Source: Nectonema munidae (lineage: Eukaryota; Nematomorpha; Nectonematoida; Nectonematidae). Taken from it: DNA of 64,000 nucleotides. Made by a program: the position numbers and the translations under genes. Under the pieces are notes generated by a model. It made no database searches. It was not told the DNA's origin and saw only the letters and a list, made by a program, of their open reading frames with translations. The stretch is taken from NCBI GenBank assembly GCA_030549495.1, contig JAUIRK010000475.1, positions 124,001 through 188,000 on the forward strand, in the 5' to 3' direction. Of the stretch, positions 1 through 11,846 are shown in pieces (within the stretch, counting starts at the first letter, position 1; every line of letters begins with the position of its first letter).

Positions 1-83
1 CATTTTAAATAAAAATTCTGTGTGTTTTTTGAACTGATAGATTACACTAACGGGATGCTTCAATCTAGGAGCTAACAACAACA

Positions 84-165
84 ACATTCTTGAAACAAAC
101 TTTCCTATTTATTTGTATTGATACACGTCTGACACAAAAACCATCTAGACATATATACACATATA
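84..165. repeat. Left half of a dispersed repeat split by a transposon
   Basis: The sequence from 'aaactttcctatttatttgt' onward recurs at about 36426-36480 with a few changes. The right half of the same repeat continues after the Tc1/mariner element at 1243. The copy at 36.4-36.6 kb has no insertion, so it serves as a paralogous empty site. Confidence 0.75.
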
Positions 166-1242
166 CAGGGTGTTCTACCACCTTACCCCCCCTCCGTGTA
201 CAGCATAACTGGGTCGTCATTAACTAAAATCACTATTGTAGTATAGGAAAGTATATTTAATTGTTAATTCAAATACCAAATTTTATGGTAATCTAAAAAT
301 AATTTCCCTTTTTATTACAGATTTTGTGAAACATGTCTTTGTTAAATTATTCAGAAATATTGAGGTTTACTTTTCGCATCGCAAAAGATCAGCCTGTAGG
401 ATCGTGGGTTGCCAGATACTTGAAGAGATCTGAAGACTTTGTCAAACGCATTTGGAATCGTGATCCATTTGACTGCGAGATTGACAGCAGGCCTAGAAAA
501 AAAGCATCCGCGAGGTTCAAAAGGAGATTGAATGGGTCGAGAGACGAAAAAGAGTCTTGCAAGCACCCACGGGTTTTTTCAGTGCGTTGGTGCCAAGGCC
601 TTTCATCAGGTTCCAGCTCCAAAAGTGTCGCAGAAAAATGTGAAGGAACGCATGTAGTTTTGTGAGTTTTTGAGCGAGTGGACAACAGATGATTTTCTTT
701 TCTTAGCTCCTTCAGATAAATTTTTTATTTATGAAGTTCGTCGTTCCAACTTCCAAAACTACAGAATTTGGGCTCTTAACATTGATGGCATTCCTTAAGA
801 ACCGAATATTCGAAAGAGCTCAAAATCTGAACCATGTAGTTGTATCTTTTTGATGTTCACGGCGAAAAGGTTGTTATGTGTCATCAAGAAACAACGACTG
901 TCATGGAACGAAAGATACTTGCGAGACATTGTGTTGACTCAACATGTAATTCCACTCAAGAACAGGGTTGACCAAAGAACAACGGGAAAGACCTTTCGCT
1001 TACTGTAGTTAGTGTCCTCAAAGAAATGGAGTTTGACTGTGAGTTGTTTGTGTCACTTCTAGAATCTTACCCGGCACGATTGGAAGCCTTTCGAGCTACG
1101 GCCGGTGGGCACACCAAATATTGATATAAATTCTTACAAATGTGCACATGTGTTAGCTTTTCTGACCTATTGGGTTCCTTCCTACGTCTTTTAATTTAAG
1201 CTGGGAAGGGGGGGGGGGGGGCTAAGGTGGTGGAATACCCTG
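166..1242 (+). mobile_element. Degraded Tc1/mariner-type DNA transposon with TIRs and TA target site
   Basis: The ends are inverted repeats: CAGGGTGTTCTACCACCTTA on the left, and on the right, read inward, CAGGGTATTCCACCACCTTA. Both are flanked by TA (164-165 and 1243-1244), the target site of this superfamily. The inside carries a transposase relic on the plus strand in several frames. An N-terminal helix-turn-helix part (from 333) includes RSEDFVKRIWNRDPF. A catalytic-domain part follows near 690-1110 with pieces such as FLFLAPSDKFF, LTQHVIP and a C-terminal LLESYPARLEAF. I recall similar transposases as abundant in sea lice. The coding region is broken by stops and frame changes, so the copy should be inactive. 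The total of 1077 bp is near the usual 1.0-1.3 kb, so it is an almost full-length dead copy. A run of about 15 G lies just inside the right TIR. Confidence 0.8.
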
Positions 1243-1345
1243 TACATACGAATACATATATATACGCACACGAAAACATACATATTGACATTAGACACAG
1301 TGAAACACTTAAATCCCCAAAACAACAGCATAGCCTATTTAAAAT
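1243..1345. repeat. Right half of the split dispersed repeat
   Basis: The segments 'acatacatattgacattaga' and 'cactgaaa/cagtgaaacactt aaat' recur at about 36510-36600 in the uninterrupted copy. This half is collinear with the left half before position 165. Confidence 0.7.
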
Positions 1346-2640
1346 GCGAAAGGTAGAATAGGTATTATATTTTCCATTATTATTCTTGTATTATATTTTT
1401 TCTATTCGTGAATTTAATAGTAGACGTGCTCCTATTATCTTAAATTGAACAAAAATAATATGCTCCTTTTCAAAATGATTTCTTAACGAAAATTGGAGAT
1501 CTTCAAAGGCTGATATTTTCAAGAGCATCCATTTTCGAAACGTATTTTTTACGATACTTAAAAGTTAGAACTATTTCTCCTAAAAATGAATGTTTTTAAA
1601 ATTAACAAATATATGATATTAGGGAGAAGAATGTGATGTACTCACTCGCATATGATAAGAAGTCGATATAACGCTCAATGATTGATGGATCTCTTTGATA
1701 TTTGTTTGCTTTTCCATTTATTTGAAAGAGTACTTCAGTCTTTCTGGACATCTTATTTCTGCAGGACAAACTTTAAAAAGCCTGTCAATGATATTGTATT
1801 TTTAAACACTGCTATAAATAATAAAATTTTGTCTTAAATCTAATATCATAAAAATTCAATGTATATAAAACAATAGCATTATTGCGGGTTCAGTGTGTGT
1901 ACAAAATAATAAAATGCTGGGCGCGGCAGATGTGGGCAAATTTTTACTACCCGCGCAGGCTCTTGTGTGTGTGTTTAGTCTTCAATATTCTACTAAGGCT
2001 ACTAATGTAGGTTGTTTTCATTTAAAATGCACAATTGCACCGCTAGTGTTTAACTATGATCAGAGAAGGTTTAATACTGGATTGGAAACCCTTGTTGTAT
2101 TAAAGCAAAACAACCCTACTCAACCCACTTATATCGATCATATATTACTTTTCACTGTGTTATAAAATGAGAAATCGCAATGATTTCACCACGCTAAATT
2201 GAGCATAACTTCTTTATCAAGATCAAAGAATTTGATGCACCAATTTTGGCATAGATACAATTTTATGCGCATCTAACTAGGATAGAAATGTTAATATATT
2301 ATCAAGCTGCATCCATATATGATTTAGTTTTATCTCAAAGTTCTTACGTCACGACCTGATATATTATATACATAGAAGGCGTAAATTACTTTTAAATGCT
2401 AAATCGATGAGGAACACTATGCTTATACAATCTTATCTATAAGAAACATTATATATGTATATATAAGCTTTGTGTTTGTATATGTTTCATTATTTTTTTT
2501 TGGTATTTAGTAATAGTATTGCTAATTTCATTTTAACAAATTTCTAATTCTGATGATCTAAGTAAGCATTTATGCTTTGGAGAATTTTTCTTTGGAAATG
2601 TTTGCAATAAGAATAATAAAGTTAGGAAACTGTAATATAG
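1346..2640. other. AT-rich stretch without a recognised gene
   Basis: No convincing gene is visible. A 90-codon plus-strand reading frame at 1893-2165 ends in LETLVVLKQNNPTQP. This faintly recalls the C-terminal block of hAT transposases (compare the element at 5946-6777), but it is too short and diverged to call. Confidence 0.4.
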
Positions 2641-2715
2641 TAAGAATGGGTGACCAAGATTTCCCACAGACTTAACTTCATATTCAAGGGTCTTAGTTCG
2701 AGACCCGCATTAATT
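2641..2715 (+). repeat. Possible tRNA-derived SINE fragment (B-box-like)
   Basis: The stretch 'ggtcttagttcgagacccgc' contains AGTTCGAGACCC, close to the pol III B box GGTTCGANNCC. No clear A box was fixed upstream and no cloverleaf folds. A diverged SINE trace is more likely than a tRNA gene. Confidence 0.3.
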
Positions 2716-2829
2716 TTTTTATAAAAAAATTTAGAAAATATGCCTCTAATAATGCTTCTATACATAGGTAATATAAAATTTTAAGCTATAACTACAAACT
2801 GTATTTGCATCTCTTTCTATTATTATATA

Positions 2830-3000
2830 CCATTCTTAGTATCATTTTGTCTTTTTTCAATTCTAAATTGTCTTTTTGCAATTCTCTTTTGTCTTTCTAA
2901 AATACAAAATATAATTAAAAAAGACAAAAAAAGAAATAAAATACAGACAAAATAGAATTTTTAAATTTAATTTAGTATTGGAAAAATGCATAATAGAACT
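2830..3000. repeat. Low-complexity repeat of a GAATTGAAAAAAGACAAA-like word
   Basis: Diverged copies of an 18-base purine-rich word and its complement lie here. The same words recur at 10540-10680. This is probably simple-sequence expansion. Confidence 0.45.
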
Positions 3001-3104
3001 AAAAAATTAGCTAACTACTTAAAATCTTATTAACACTTTGATTAAGTAACTAACTAATTTCACTAACTAAGTAGTCTTATTAATTAACTATTTCTTTTGT
3101 TGGC

Positions 3105-3190
3105 AGAAGGCCTAGTGGTAGGTGCGTAGGGTCTCTCGATACAGTCGCTTCAATTTTGATGCTGGCCATCCCTATTATCTCTCTAGGTAT
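3105..3190 (+). repeat. Possible tRNA-derived SINE fragment (A-box-like)
   Basis: 'ggcctagtggtaggtgcg' resembles a tRNA A box (TRGCNNAGYGG). A weak B-box-like 'cttcaatttt' follows about 40 nt later. There is no complete tRNA fold and no anticodon arm that I can draw. Confidence 0.3.
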
Positions 3191-3304
3191 GGAAAATATT
3201 CTTCTCTTGGATGCGATATCGACAACACAAAAACTCATTCAAAATGTTTTTCGAAAATAAATAACTCATTTGAAAATACAGAAAAATATTTTATTACTGT
3301 GTAA

Positions 3305-4960
3305 AAATGTTCTTCTACAAATATTAACGGGACACTGGTCAACTAGCGCAAATGTCCGTTTTATCTCTGGCTTTATCACTTGAACCAATCAAAACTTGAA
3401 TGCCAAAAAATGAAAATTGTCTGCTTTAAGTTAAATAAAAATCTTAAAAAGAGAATTATTTTTCAAAAGCCTGTAATTTGAAGGGTTAATGTAGTTTTAC
3501 ATAAAATTACTAAATGTCGTCTTCTTTTTACCGGAATCAACTGTGCTAAATTCTAGAGATCATTTGCATCAGTTACAAGTCAGAGTGGAATCAAATAAAT
3601 TAATGTAATCAACAATTAAAACAAAGTTTAGAATAGAGTAGATTGATTCAATGAAATAAGTTCTATCTCATACGGCGGCTACTATTTGAAATTTTGTATC
3701 CCCCTTGGCCTCAAGGTATATCCAGAAAATTAAGGTGAAAGATGGGGTTCCTTAGCGTTAAAAAATAAAAAACATATTTATAAAAATAAATGGTTTTAAA
3801 ACTAGTACGGTTTTGATTAAAATATTTATTTACCATTTAGTAAAATTTTTTCTTATAATATATAGTGAATATAAGTGTAATAATACATATAATATAAAGT
3901 AAATCCTCTCAAATAAATTATAAATTTATTTAAAAATTGAGACTATCAAGAAAATCTTTCTGTGAACTATTTTATAATTATAATGTTTTTTTCATTGATA
4001 AAATTTCAAAGGATTTTAGGGTTTTTGATCATATATGAAAGTTATATGTCACAAAGTGTAGAAGGTATAATGGTTATTATCAATCAGAAGTCATTCCTAC
4101 TAAAAAACTTCATTTTTTTAATTTTAATTCTGATTCTAGAGGTTTTATAATAATTTTTGATATCTAATGTAAGTTCTGATAGTAATTCAGAAAAATGTTG
4201 CTAGCAAAAACAAAATTTAAGAAAATAATTTTTACCTGAAATATGTATAACAAAAATTTATTACTATTTTGTTAATTTGATGTATATAATAATGTTTTAT
4301 ATTGCAAGCGACGCAAAGTCCCACGTCACATTTAACAAAATATACATCTACTTTTACCATTTTTCGTTTTAGAAATGGTTTTTTATCCATTTCTCTTCAT
4401 TATAAAATAAATGAAAGGAGCTTTACCAAACTTATTTAAATAGTATCTTACGATTTCTCCCATAAAATCTAATAAAGATTTCAATCCGCCAGTTTTTTTT
4501 GTGTAGGAACAAGCATTACAAATTGCTGCGCTAAGCATCCCATTTTTTCAATTTTAAGCTATTTACAGTAAGCAAAATATTGTTAAAAGAAAATTTATCA
4601 AAGTCAAAGACTGAATTTGTATTAAACGAATAGTTGGAAAAATCTATGCTGGAACTTGACATATTAGGATAGTCGTTGAATTTTTCTATGAAAAGATTAC
4701 ATCGTCACAGAATGATATGTCATTTCCCCATTATTCAGCAAGCTTATTGTAGGCACGGCATATTTTTTTTTAGTAATTTATTATTTTTTTCCCAGTTTTG
4801 TTTAGAACTATTTAAATTTGAAAAGAAGTCATAAAAAAATTCTTTTTAAAGTTTTTTAGACATGTATAAAAGTCTATTTCTAAGCAATAAGAACTTTTCT
4901 TGTAAATCATAAGAAGGGGATTCCAAGAAAAAAACTCATTTTAAGCTCAAATTTATAATT
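3305..4960. other. AT-rich stretch without a recognised gene
   Basis: Only short, low-complexity reading frames occur. A 62-codon hydrophobic frame at 3962-4150 is most likely chance in AT-rich DNA. I recognise no repeat family here. Confidence 0.5.
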
Positions 4961-4962
4961 TT

Positions 4963-5500
4963 TTAAAATCTTTTCAAATTCTTTAAGAAACAATTTAATC
5001 TGAAAAGAAAGAGAGGATGGTATGCGATATATGTTATTGATATATAAATTAGTGTTGGGTTCAAGGAGACCGAGACAGTGAAAATTTCAAAATATTTTCT
5101 ATCCAAAAAACTGTCATATGTATGATAATTAATGTAAAAAGCTAAGCCAGAGTGAGAACTTAAAGAAGGGGGAACAGAAACCAAGTTATATCCATAAATA
5201 TTGACATCCTTAAAACTATCACAATTAGAAAGCCATGTTTCTTGCAGATAAATGAGATTTAATGCAGTTTTATTGAGAGAACTGAAGTTACCTACAAAGT
5301 ATTGCAATGAGTTTAACTTGGATATAAGAGATTGAATATTTAAACTAATGATTTTGGAAATAAAAAGATTGAAAGAATGATCACAATTAGAAAAACTTGA
5401 AGAAAAGAAAGATGAGAAGAGTCTTTGAAGCAAGAAAAATCAAAAATATCTCTCATATTATCAGGGTATGTATTATAATTAGCACTTATCATTGAATAAA
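4963..5500 (-). mobile_element. LINE fragment: apurinic-type endonuclease domain
   Basis: A 156-residue open frame on the minus strand matches the N-terminus of the endonuclease/exonuclease/phosphatase domain found in ORF2 of non-LTR retrotransposons. The opening strand reads ISLNIQSLISKLNSLQYFV, followed by the catalytic block LIYLQETWLS, where the glutamate of QETWL binds the metal. Next comes the loop YGYNLVSVPPS, then GLAFYINYHTYD. The frame stops before the later catalytic motifs and no reverse transcriptase follows, so this is a truncated piece. The clade (CR1, Jockey or a relative) cannot be settled from this domain alone. Confidence 0.75.
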
Positions 5501-5623
5501 ATTAGAATAATTGACTTAACATATTCTAAATTTTTTATTACCAAAGGACACTTAATGCTACATGAAAAATGTTTAATATATTTTAGATTATTTTTCACCA
5601 CTTTAAATTCTCCTTATTTTCCA

Positions 5624-5761
5624 TCAACCCTTTCGTGACGAGTGTATCATATATGATACATAAACAATTTTACCTTCGTCTGCTTTTTCAAATAGTTTTG
5701 TATATGAATCTTCTGCTTTTTAATAAATATCGTCTGATTTTTCTGGTCACGAAAGGGTTAA
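5624..5761. mobile_element. TTAA-type MITE, copy a (core TCGTCTGC family)
   Basis: The left end is CCCTTTCGTGACGAG and the right end, read inward, is CCCTTTCGTGACCAG. The flanks are TCAA and TTAA. A perfect 16-base palindrome, GTATCATATATGATAC, lies just inside the left end. The core carries 'TTCGTCTGC' and 'ATCGTCTGATT'. Confidence 0.8.
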
Positions 5762-5945
5762 AGAAATATCATTTGGTAGATTGGCAGCTATTAGAGAGCT
5801 GTTCGTAGAATTCAATAAAATTGCAGTAAATTGTTGATTCTCGATGAATTACTTACGTTAGAATACCGGGATTCCCAAAAAGGAGAGCGCACCTTTAAAT
5901 CATAAGACTTCATTTGGAAACCTACACATTGATGATAATGGAAAT

Positions 5946-6777
5946 ATGCTGAAAAGTTTCTATAAACTCAAACGAAATAAATTTTTTGCAATGTCAAAAA
6001 AAGAAAAATTTATAAGATGCTTTTATAAAAAAAAGTCAACATACTTATCTATTTTTTACTTTTTTTTTGAAGCAATCATTCTTAATTTAAAACTTCAAGA
6101 CATAAATCCAGGCAGTATTGCACACTACGATATGATCAGTGCTTTTGTTGAAAAAATTAACTCAGGAGACGGAAAGTCCAAGTTGAAAACGTTTATTCGT
6201 TTTTTGACCTAAACTTATTGGAGGAGTCAATAATTGAGATATGAATAAAGAAATCTTGTAATATTTGGATTCGCTTTATGAAGAATTTTACAATATATTC
6301 CACAGGTTTCAATGCATAAAGATACTTGGAAACTGGCAAGAAACGCGTTCAATATTGATGTTGATTCATTGGACACTTGATGAATTTTGGGTAAAATATC
6401 ATTCCATTTACCCAAAACATGGAGAAAAGTCTCTACGATTTTGTCGACCTATCTTTGTGAGGTAGGTTTTGCAGCCTTGTTGTATTAAAAACAAAACAAC
6501 GAAATTGACGTCTTGCCGAAGCGATTTGCGTTGCTCACTTTCTTCCTTGAGGTCTAGAATTGTTAATCTTGTGAAAACTAAGCAACAACCCCCCTCACAC
6601 TCTTGTCATAACAATAAAAACATTATATTTAATATTTTTCATAAACGTTGTAATTTATTTTTGTGTATGAAAAATATCTATTATTACATTTCAATTATTT
6701 TTTATTTTTAAACTAGGGGCGCAAGATTTTATAATAAGCAAAAAGGGGGCGTTGTTCAAAAAGTTTAGGAACCACTG
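5946..6777 (+). mobile_element. hAT transposon relic (ZBED5/FAM200-like transposase, 3' half)
   Basis: Broken plus-strand frames carry the C-terminal half of a hAT transposase. A helical block resembling 'LNLKLQGKNTNI..HYDMIKAFVEKI' appears as LNLKLQDINPGS then YDMISAFVEKINS. The block TLDEFWVKYHSIYPKHGEKS follows. The terminal dimerisation signature is CCIKNKTTKLTSCRSDLRC, then SLSSLRSRIVNLVKTKQQPP near 6540-6600. The element ends in 'aagtttaggaaccactg' at 6777; its complement CAGTGGTTCCTAAACTT is a typical hAT terminus. I do not see the N-terminal zinc finger or the left terminus, so the 5' half is lost or unrecognisable. Confidence 0.8.
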
Positions 6778-6954
6778 CATTAGATGAAACTTTGCATGTT
6801 AGAAGAGTTGGAGTCCATTTCAATGTTTTCAAGAGTCATCCGAGTATTGTTTACTTTTTAAATCAATAAATGCTGTGAAGTATCCATTCACATTTTTATT
6901 GTTGCTTATGCTGAAAAGCCAAACATGAAGAGGGAGAATTTTACGTTTTCGGAG

Positions 6955-7092
6955 TTAACCCGTTTAAGACCAAGCAAAGCAGACGATATCTAAAAAAACG
7001 CAGACGATTTATATTCAAAGTCATTGAAAAAAGCAGACGAAGATGAAATTACTTATGTTCCAAAATAGGAACATTGGTCGTAAATGGGTTAA
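6955..7092. mobile_element. TTAA-type MITE, copy b
   Basis: Flanked by TTAA on both sides. This is a nearly identical inverted copy of the element at 7824-7961; I count about two differences. The termini are CCCGTTTAAGAC and, read inward from the other end, CCCATTTACGACC. The subterminal hairpin is GTTCC-aaaata-GGAAC. Confidence 0.9.
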
Positions 7093-7823
7093 GTTTATGG
7101 CATAAGGGTTAAGCGAATCATTGTCTCTCAAAGAAAGAAATATTACTATTCGTAGGCTTTGCACTTCTTTCGAATTGGTTAAATGAAAGGTATTCCCCAT
7201 AAAATTAAGTATATTGTTTTACGTGATAATTTTTCATATAAAGTTTGTTACGAGAGGGAAAACAATAAGTTGTTGGTAACAAATCAAAAGGTAGAGATGA
7301 GATGTCCTTTTATTAACATCTCATCCCTTCATCGATGAGTGACTCTAGATGAAAAGAAGCCACAAATTTTTAAATTTTATGACTAGACAAAAGGAGGAAG
7401 AGAGGTAGTTGACCATAAAATGATATCATTTTCAACTGCGAGGAAATGCATCAAATGGACTGCTTTAGCTTTTTCTTGTATTCTAAACACAGCTAGAATT
7501 AATGCAACGTTCTAAAGAATTGTTTAAATTTTGTCTATTCATTTATTCTACCCTTTTTGGAGCAGAGACGCAGAGTTGGACTGAGAACTGAAATATTGAA
7601 ACATCAATTTTTGATAACAGTAGTAAAACCACAGAAGGTCACTTTGCAGAGTATTGGGTCAAAAAATTCTGTAGTTTTTGTTTGGACAATGTAAAGAGCA
7701 AAAATCACAAATAAAAAAGAATAGATTGAGCAAGGTGAAGAAACAATATAAAAATTGTAAGAAGTCTATTTGTAAAAATCATGCTTTCATTCTTTGTTCA
7801 TCAAGATGCTGTTAATTTTCATT
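7093..7823. other. Spacer between two inverted MITE copies; no gene seen
   Basis: This 0.73-kb stretch has no open frame of note and no recognised domain. With its inverted MITE flanks it could look like a composite element, but nothing shows the spacer to be mobile. Confidence 0.5.
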
Positions 7824-7961
7824 TTAACCCATTTACGACTAATGTTCCTATTTTGGAACATAAGTAATTTCATCTTCGTCTGCTTTTTTCAATGACTTTG
7901 AATATAAATCGTCTGCGTTTTTTTAGATATCGTCTGCTTTGCTTGGTCTTAAATGGGTTAA
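7824..7961. mobile_element. TTAA-type MITE, copy c
   Basis: Flanked by TTAA. The left end is CCCATTTACGACTAATG and the right end, read inward, is CCCATTTAAGACCAAGC. TCGTCTGC occurs three times, at about 7876, 7909 and 7930. The hairpin is GTTCC-tatttt-GGAAC. Its high identity to copy b means both moved or duplicated recently. Confidence 0.9.
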
Positions 7962-8419
7962 CCTACTGTTTTTTTGTATCATTTTTCTGATACTAATCTT
8001 ATTATAAAATGTATTTCGTAAATTTAAATAAATTGTTTTACATATCACATTTTATTTGAACAAGTAAGTGGTCATTTTTTATCTTTCCTAAGGTTTTAAT
8101 TTAATTGATGTCTAGTCATCTTTCATAACTCATTATACAATATTATACATGGAATACAATATTTCTTGAAATTCAAGCCATTTCACATTTTGATTATGCT
8201 AATATTTACGTTATATTACATTAGAATAAGTAATTTTCATTACAATCTGTTGAAAAGTATATGTATTGATGGCCTAAATGAAGCCTACCCCTCTCGTCAA
8301 TCGTACTTGAAAAAATGAAAAGTAACAATTAAAAAATAAAAGAAAAAAAACGAAAACATTTATGTAGTTAATTTACGAAAAGACAAGAAATGAGCTACAA
8401 TGGAACATTGAATTTCGTT
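7962..8419. other. AT-rich stretch without a recognised gene
   Basis: No supported feature was found in this stretch. Confidence 0.5.
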
Positions 8420-9150
8420 TAAAGACGGTTGTGAAAAAATGTCGCTCTGCAAAATGACTTAGTACAACACCAAGCACAGAAACGAACACACACAGATACC
8501 TAAATATTAAAAAAATTGTAATTATATTTTTTCAAATATGTGATACTCGCTCTCTTTCTCTGTGCTAGTGAGCCAGCACCATAATTATTTAGCTCTTTGC
8601 GGAATCTATTAATATTATTATTGTTGTAGGAAGAACTCACACGAAAACTCACTTTCTCGTACTCATAATATTGCTCCGTTATTCCTTTGCGGGTATAGAA
8701 AACAACAAGATAGCTGCTACTTTATGTGTATTGTGTTCTCTTAGTTAGTTGTGTGTGTGGGAGTGTGGCATGCAGAAATGCCTGATTGGCATAGATATAC
8801 CACCACAATGTGTAAAGTATATGGAAAGAGATGTGCATGCGTAGTACCTGCCTGCGTGACAACTTACTCACACTAATGACAAGACTTCATTATTCACTCG
8901 CTTTTCACTTGCTCTAGCTTACTTACTTAGCTACAAACGCGCGCAGCTATTTTCTCTCATCTCATCTCTCATCCTTCACTTTTAGTTTTAACTCTTCTCG
9001 TGAAATTTTTTTCTTCTCCTCACTAATTCTATTTTGAATAAGAAAATCTTGAATGAGATCGCTCACCACCGCTTTTTCTCCATGCCTTTCTCTCTCTCCC
9101 TCTCTTGAGTAAGATTTAGGATTAGCACTACTTTCTCATTTTTTTATATT
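8420..9150. promoter_or_regulatory. Candidate regulatory or untranslated region, less AT-rich than its surroundings
   Basis: This block has more balanced base composition than the flanks and no long open frame. It holds several CT/GA-rich runs such as 'tctctttctctgtg' and 'ctctctctccctctctt', which in insects bind GAGA factor, and the word 'gcatgc'. It could be a promoter, an enhancer or a 5' untranslated exon of an unseen gene. No start codon with a good reading frame follows, so the call is weak. Confidence 0.25.
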
Positions 9151-9425
9151 TAAAAAGAAATTTATCGTTATTTACGATGTTTTGGATCTGATAAAAAATT
9201 TTCACCTAATGTGTATATCGAGATGAATTTTTGCCATTCGAAAATATTGTAATTTTACATATTTTGTATATAAATAAATTGTTGTCGTGAGCAACGTCCA
9301 AAAACTAAATTAACCTTATATTTTTAAAACTATCTAAAAAACGAATCATCTGATTAAATAATAATTAGCTAACTATCTAAAAAAGGGTATTTTTGAAGAG
9401 TAGGTTTTTGAACAACACTATAAGC

Positions 9426-9625
9426 CAATGCTTCTTAAACGGTGCCCAATCTGTCTCAAGATGCAAAAAACTACCAAATAATCGACAGCATATGTAGTAT
9501 GTACTTCTTCATATTTTTTATTTTAAAATTTTGACCGATTTTTCCATATTAATTTCAATGGTGCGCCCCAAAGTTTCAGTTATTTCAAAGGTGCGCGATA
9601 GGGGAAAAAAGTTTGAGAAGCACTG
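9426..9625. mobile_element. Short hAT-type MITE or deleted hAT element
   Basis: The left end is CAATGCTTCTTAAACGGTGC. The right end, read inward, is CAGTGCTTCTCAAACTTTTT. These are imperfect inverted termini of the hAT CAGTG type. 'GGTGCGC' words lie subterminally. There is no coding capacity, and no convincing 8-bp target duplication remains. Confidence 0.55.
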
Positions 9626-9629
9626 CACG

Positions 9630-9995
9630 CAAATATCAAATTGGGCCCCGTGCCTTGAAGAAGCCCCGCCGCAGTGGGCCTTTTTCTTTATTATATGAGG
9701 TTTAAAATACTGAAGAACTTGAAGCTCTGAAAACTTTCTTTCAACCCAGAATTAAGCCTTATGCTCTTTTTGAACACCTGATAATAATAGATTTATAACA
9801 TTTCCTAGTGCTTTTATTGCCTTGAGGATTTATTTAACGATGCCAATGAGGTCTACGGTTTCACAAGAAAGACTTAACGGTTTGGCAATGCTTTCTATAG
9901 AAACGAGATGCTAAAGCTATTAACTTCGGAAATATTCTAAAAGATTTTGCTTATAAAAAAGCTAGAAGAGTCTTTTTCTAAAAGAGAATATGTAA
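9630..9995 (+). mobile_element. hAT transposase relic (ZMYM1-like C-terminus)
   Basis: The plus-strand frames around 9840-9990 read MRSTVSQERLNGLAMLSIE. After a frame change they read AINFGNILKDFAYKKARRVFF. This is the conserved C-terminus of hAT transposases annotated as zinc finger MYM-type 1-like, usually 'LRSTMSQERLSGLALLSIE..I.F..II..FA..KARRV'. Upstream, 'gggccccgtgcc' and 'gccgcagtgggcc' resemble the GC-rich ends of that group. Only this C-terminal piece is recognisable, and it is broken. Confidence 0.7.
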
Positions 9996-11321
9996 TTGCC
10001 TAGTTTGCCTCTCCTAATGTTAAAAGTAGAAACTTTAAAAGTATCCATATTGCCTTTAAATGTCTTTATAACAACCATTAAATGTCTATTTTTTGGTTTG
10101 TATGTGTTTTTTTTATATGAAATATAAACACCGATAAATTTTACTATGGATATAGTTATGATGACATATATAGAAATAATTTTTGTTTAAATTACGTAAA
10201 AACATTATGCGCCATTTTATTTCTTTTTTCTGTACCTACATCTATATATTCGGGGAGAAGAGAATTTTTCTTCAAAGTGAGAATTAGGATTTCGCTACTG
10301 GCTTCTTAGGTACACACTTAGTCAAAGCAAATGATTCTAATTCGCATATTTCTTGACTTTGACTTAGTAAAAGTGGGTTCGAACTAAAATTTACCAATTT
10401 ATCCATAAATAAAAAAATTTGACTTAAAAAAATCTGGCCCTTTTCTGTATTTTAAGTGACATCCCAAAACGGATTTTGATTTGATTTTTTTAATTCTAAT
10501 CCTGACATGTGATTGGCACTTTGATTGAAAAGAACTTTAAATTGAAAAAAGACAAATTTGAAAAAAAGGACAAAATAGAATGAAAAAATAAGATATTAGA
10601 TATGAAAAAGACCAATTAAAATTGTAAAAAAGAATTTAGAATTGAAAAAAGACAAAATTGAACTAAAATGGTATAAACCAAAATGCCTTTCCTCTTTATG
10701 GATATTAAGAAAGAAAAAAAACATTTATAAATTAAGCTTACTAGAAGAAAGAAAGTAGAACGAATTAACTATTTTATGAAAATGACCTATAGCGAAATAT
10801 CTATTACTGAATAGCAACTTTTTGGTATTCGGTACCAAAATTGTAGCGTTGCAATGAGTTGATATTTTTAATATATTTTGAAATGTGAGTGTGAGACACC
10901 TGAAATTCAAAGAAAGTGCTCAACTTATATGTCTATCTAAAGTTTTGTAGCATGGAAATTTTCTTTCAATTTTGTGCATACTGCGTGAGAGTGAGTGAGT
11001 TGTATACTTTCGTGAATACCAATCCTTCTTTTGTTGTTTGTGAAGTTAAGTAAATATGTTTAATGTTTATGACGTAATGTGCTCTTTCATCACTTAAAAT
11101 CACACCTGCCTTACTTCGAAAACTTCTTCCCATTTTTTTGCTCTTGTTTCTCTTACCTCAGGTATATTCTATTCTATTTCCCTTAAGATATATATTTCAA
11201 ACAAAGGATTTCTATAATGGAAAAATTGAAACTCAAACCCCCCTCACATTTAAAGTTTATGACTTCTCATTAATATTTTTACAATAAATTTTTATGTGAT
11301 ATTATTAATTATTATCTAAAA
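9996..11321. other. AT-rich stretch without a recognised gene
   Basis: It contains low-complexity words like those at 2830-3000 (at 10540-10680). A 61-codon minus-strand frame at 10725-10910 shows no recognisable domain. Confidence 0.45.
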
Positions 11322-11732
11322 CAGTGGTTCCTAACCTAAGGGGCGCGAGTAGCTTCTAAAAGGCGAGGCGTGAGTTCTTAAAATAAAAAAATTTCTGAAA
11401 CTTGAGAAAATATTAAGAATTTTATGAATCTATTTTTTGTGTTGAATAACTTGATGTATTTTTTCAATTTTGAGTTGTAGTGTCAAATAAATAAATTCAG
11501 TCATTTACTCACTAATAATCAAATAAAATGTCAAAATATCACTAATAATAATTGCTAAAAAGTTATATCAGTATTTCACTAATTTATATTCGTAGTCAAT
11601 AAAAAGAATATATAATATAATATTTTTTATTTTTCTTCAAAATTTAGGAGGGAATTAAATGTGTAGATGCAAGGAGCGGGAGAGAAAGGTTTGCTTTAAA
11701 GGGGGCGATGGTAAAAAGGTTGAGCGCCACGG
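11322..11732. mobile_element. hAT-type non-autonomous element
   Basis: It starts with CAGTGGTTCCTAACCTAAGG and ends with AAAAAGGTTGAGCGCCACGG. Both match the hAT terminal type CAGTGGTTC..., and subterminal 'ggggcgcg' and 'gggggcgatgg' are arranged symmetrically. The 0.41-kb interior is AT-rich and non-coding. Confidence 0.65.
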
Positions 11733-11846
11733 TAAAGAAATTTCTTTATTTTTTCACAATTTTTTAATAATAGTATACTTATTTGTTAGTTTATCAAACT
11801 GGCTAGCTAATAAAAATAAAATGTATAGTTTGAAAAATTAATATGT

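Noticed and set aside
1207-1221. Poly-G run as a regulatory quadruplex
   Set aside because: A single G run just inside a transposon end, with no further G tracts around it.
2641-3190. tRNA genes
   Set aside because: A- or B-box-like words occur but no acceptor stem or anticodon arm can be drawn; SINE traces fit better.
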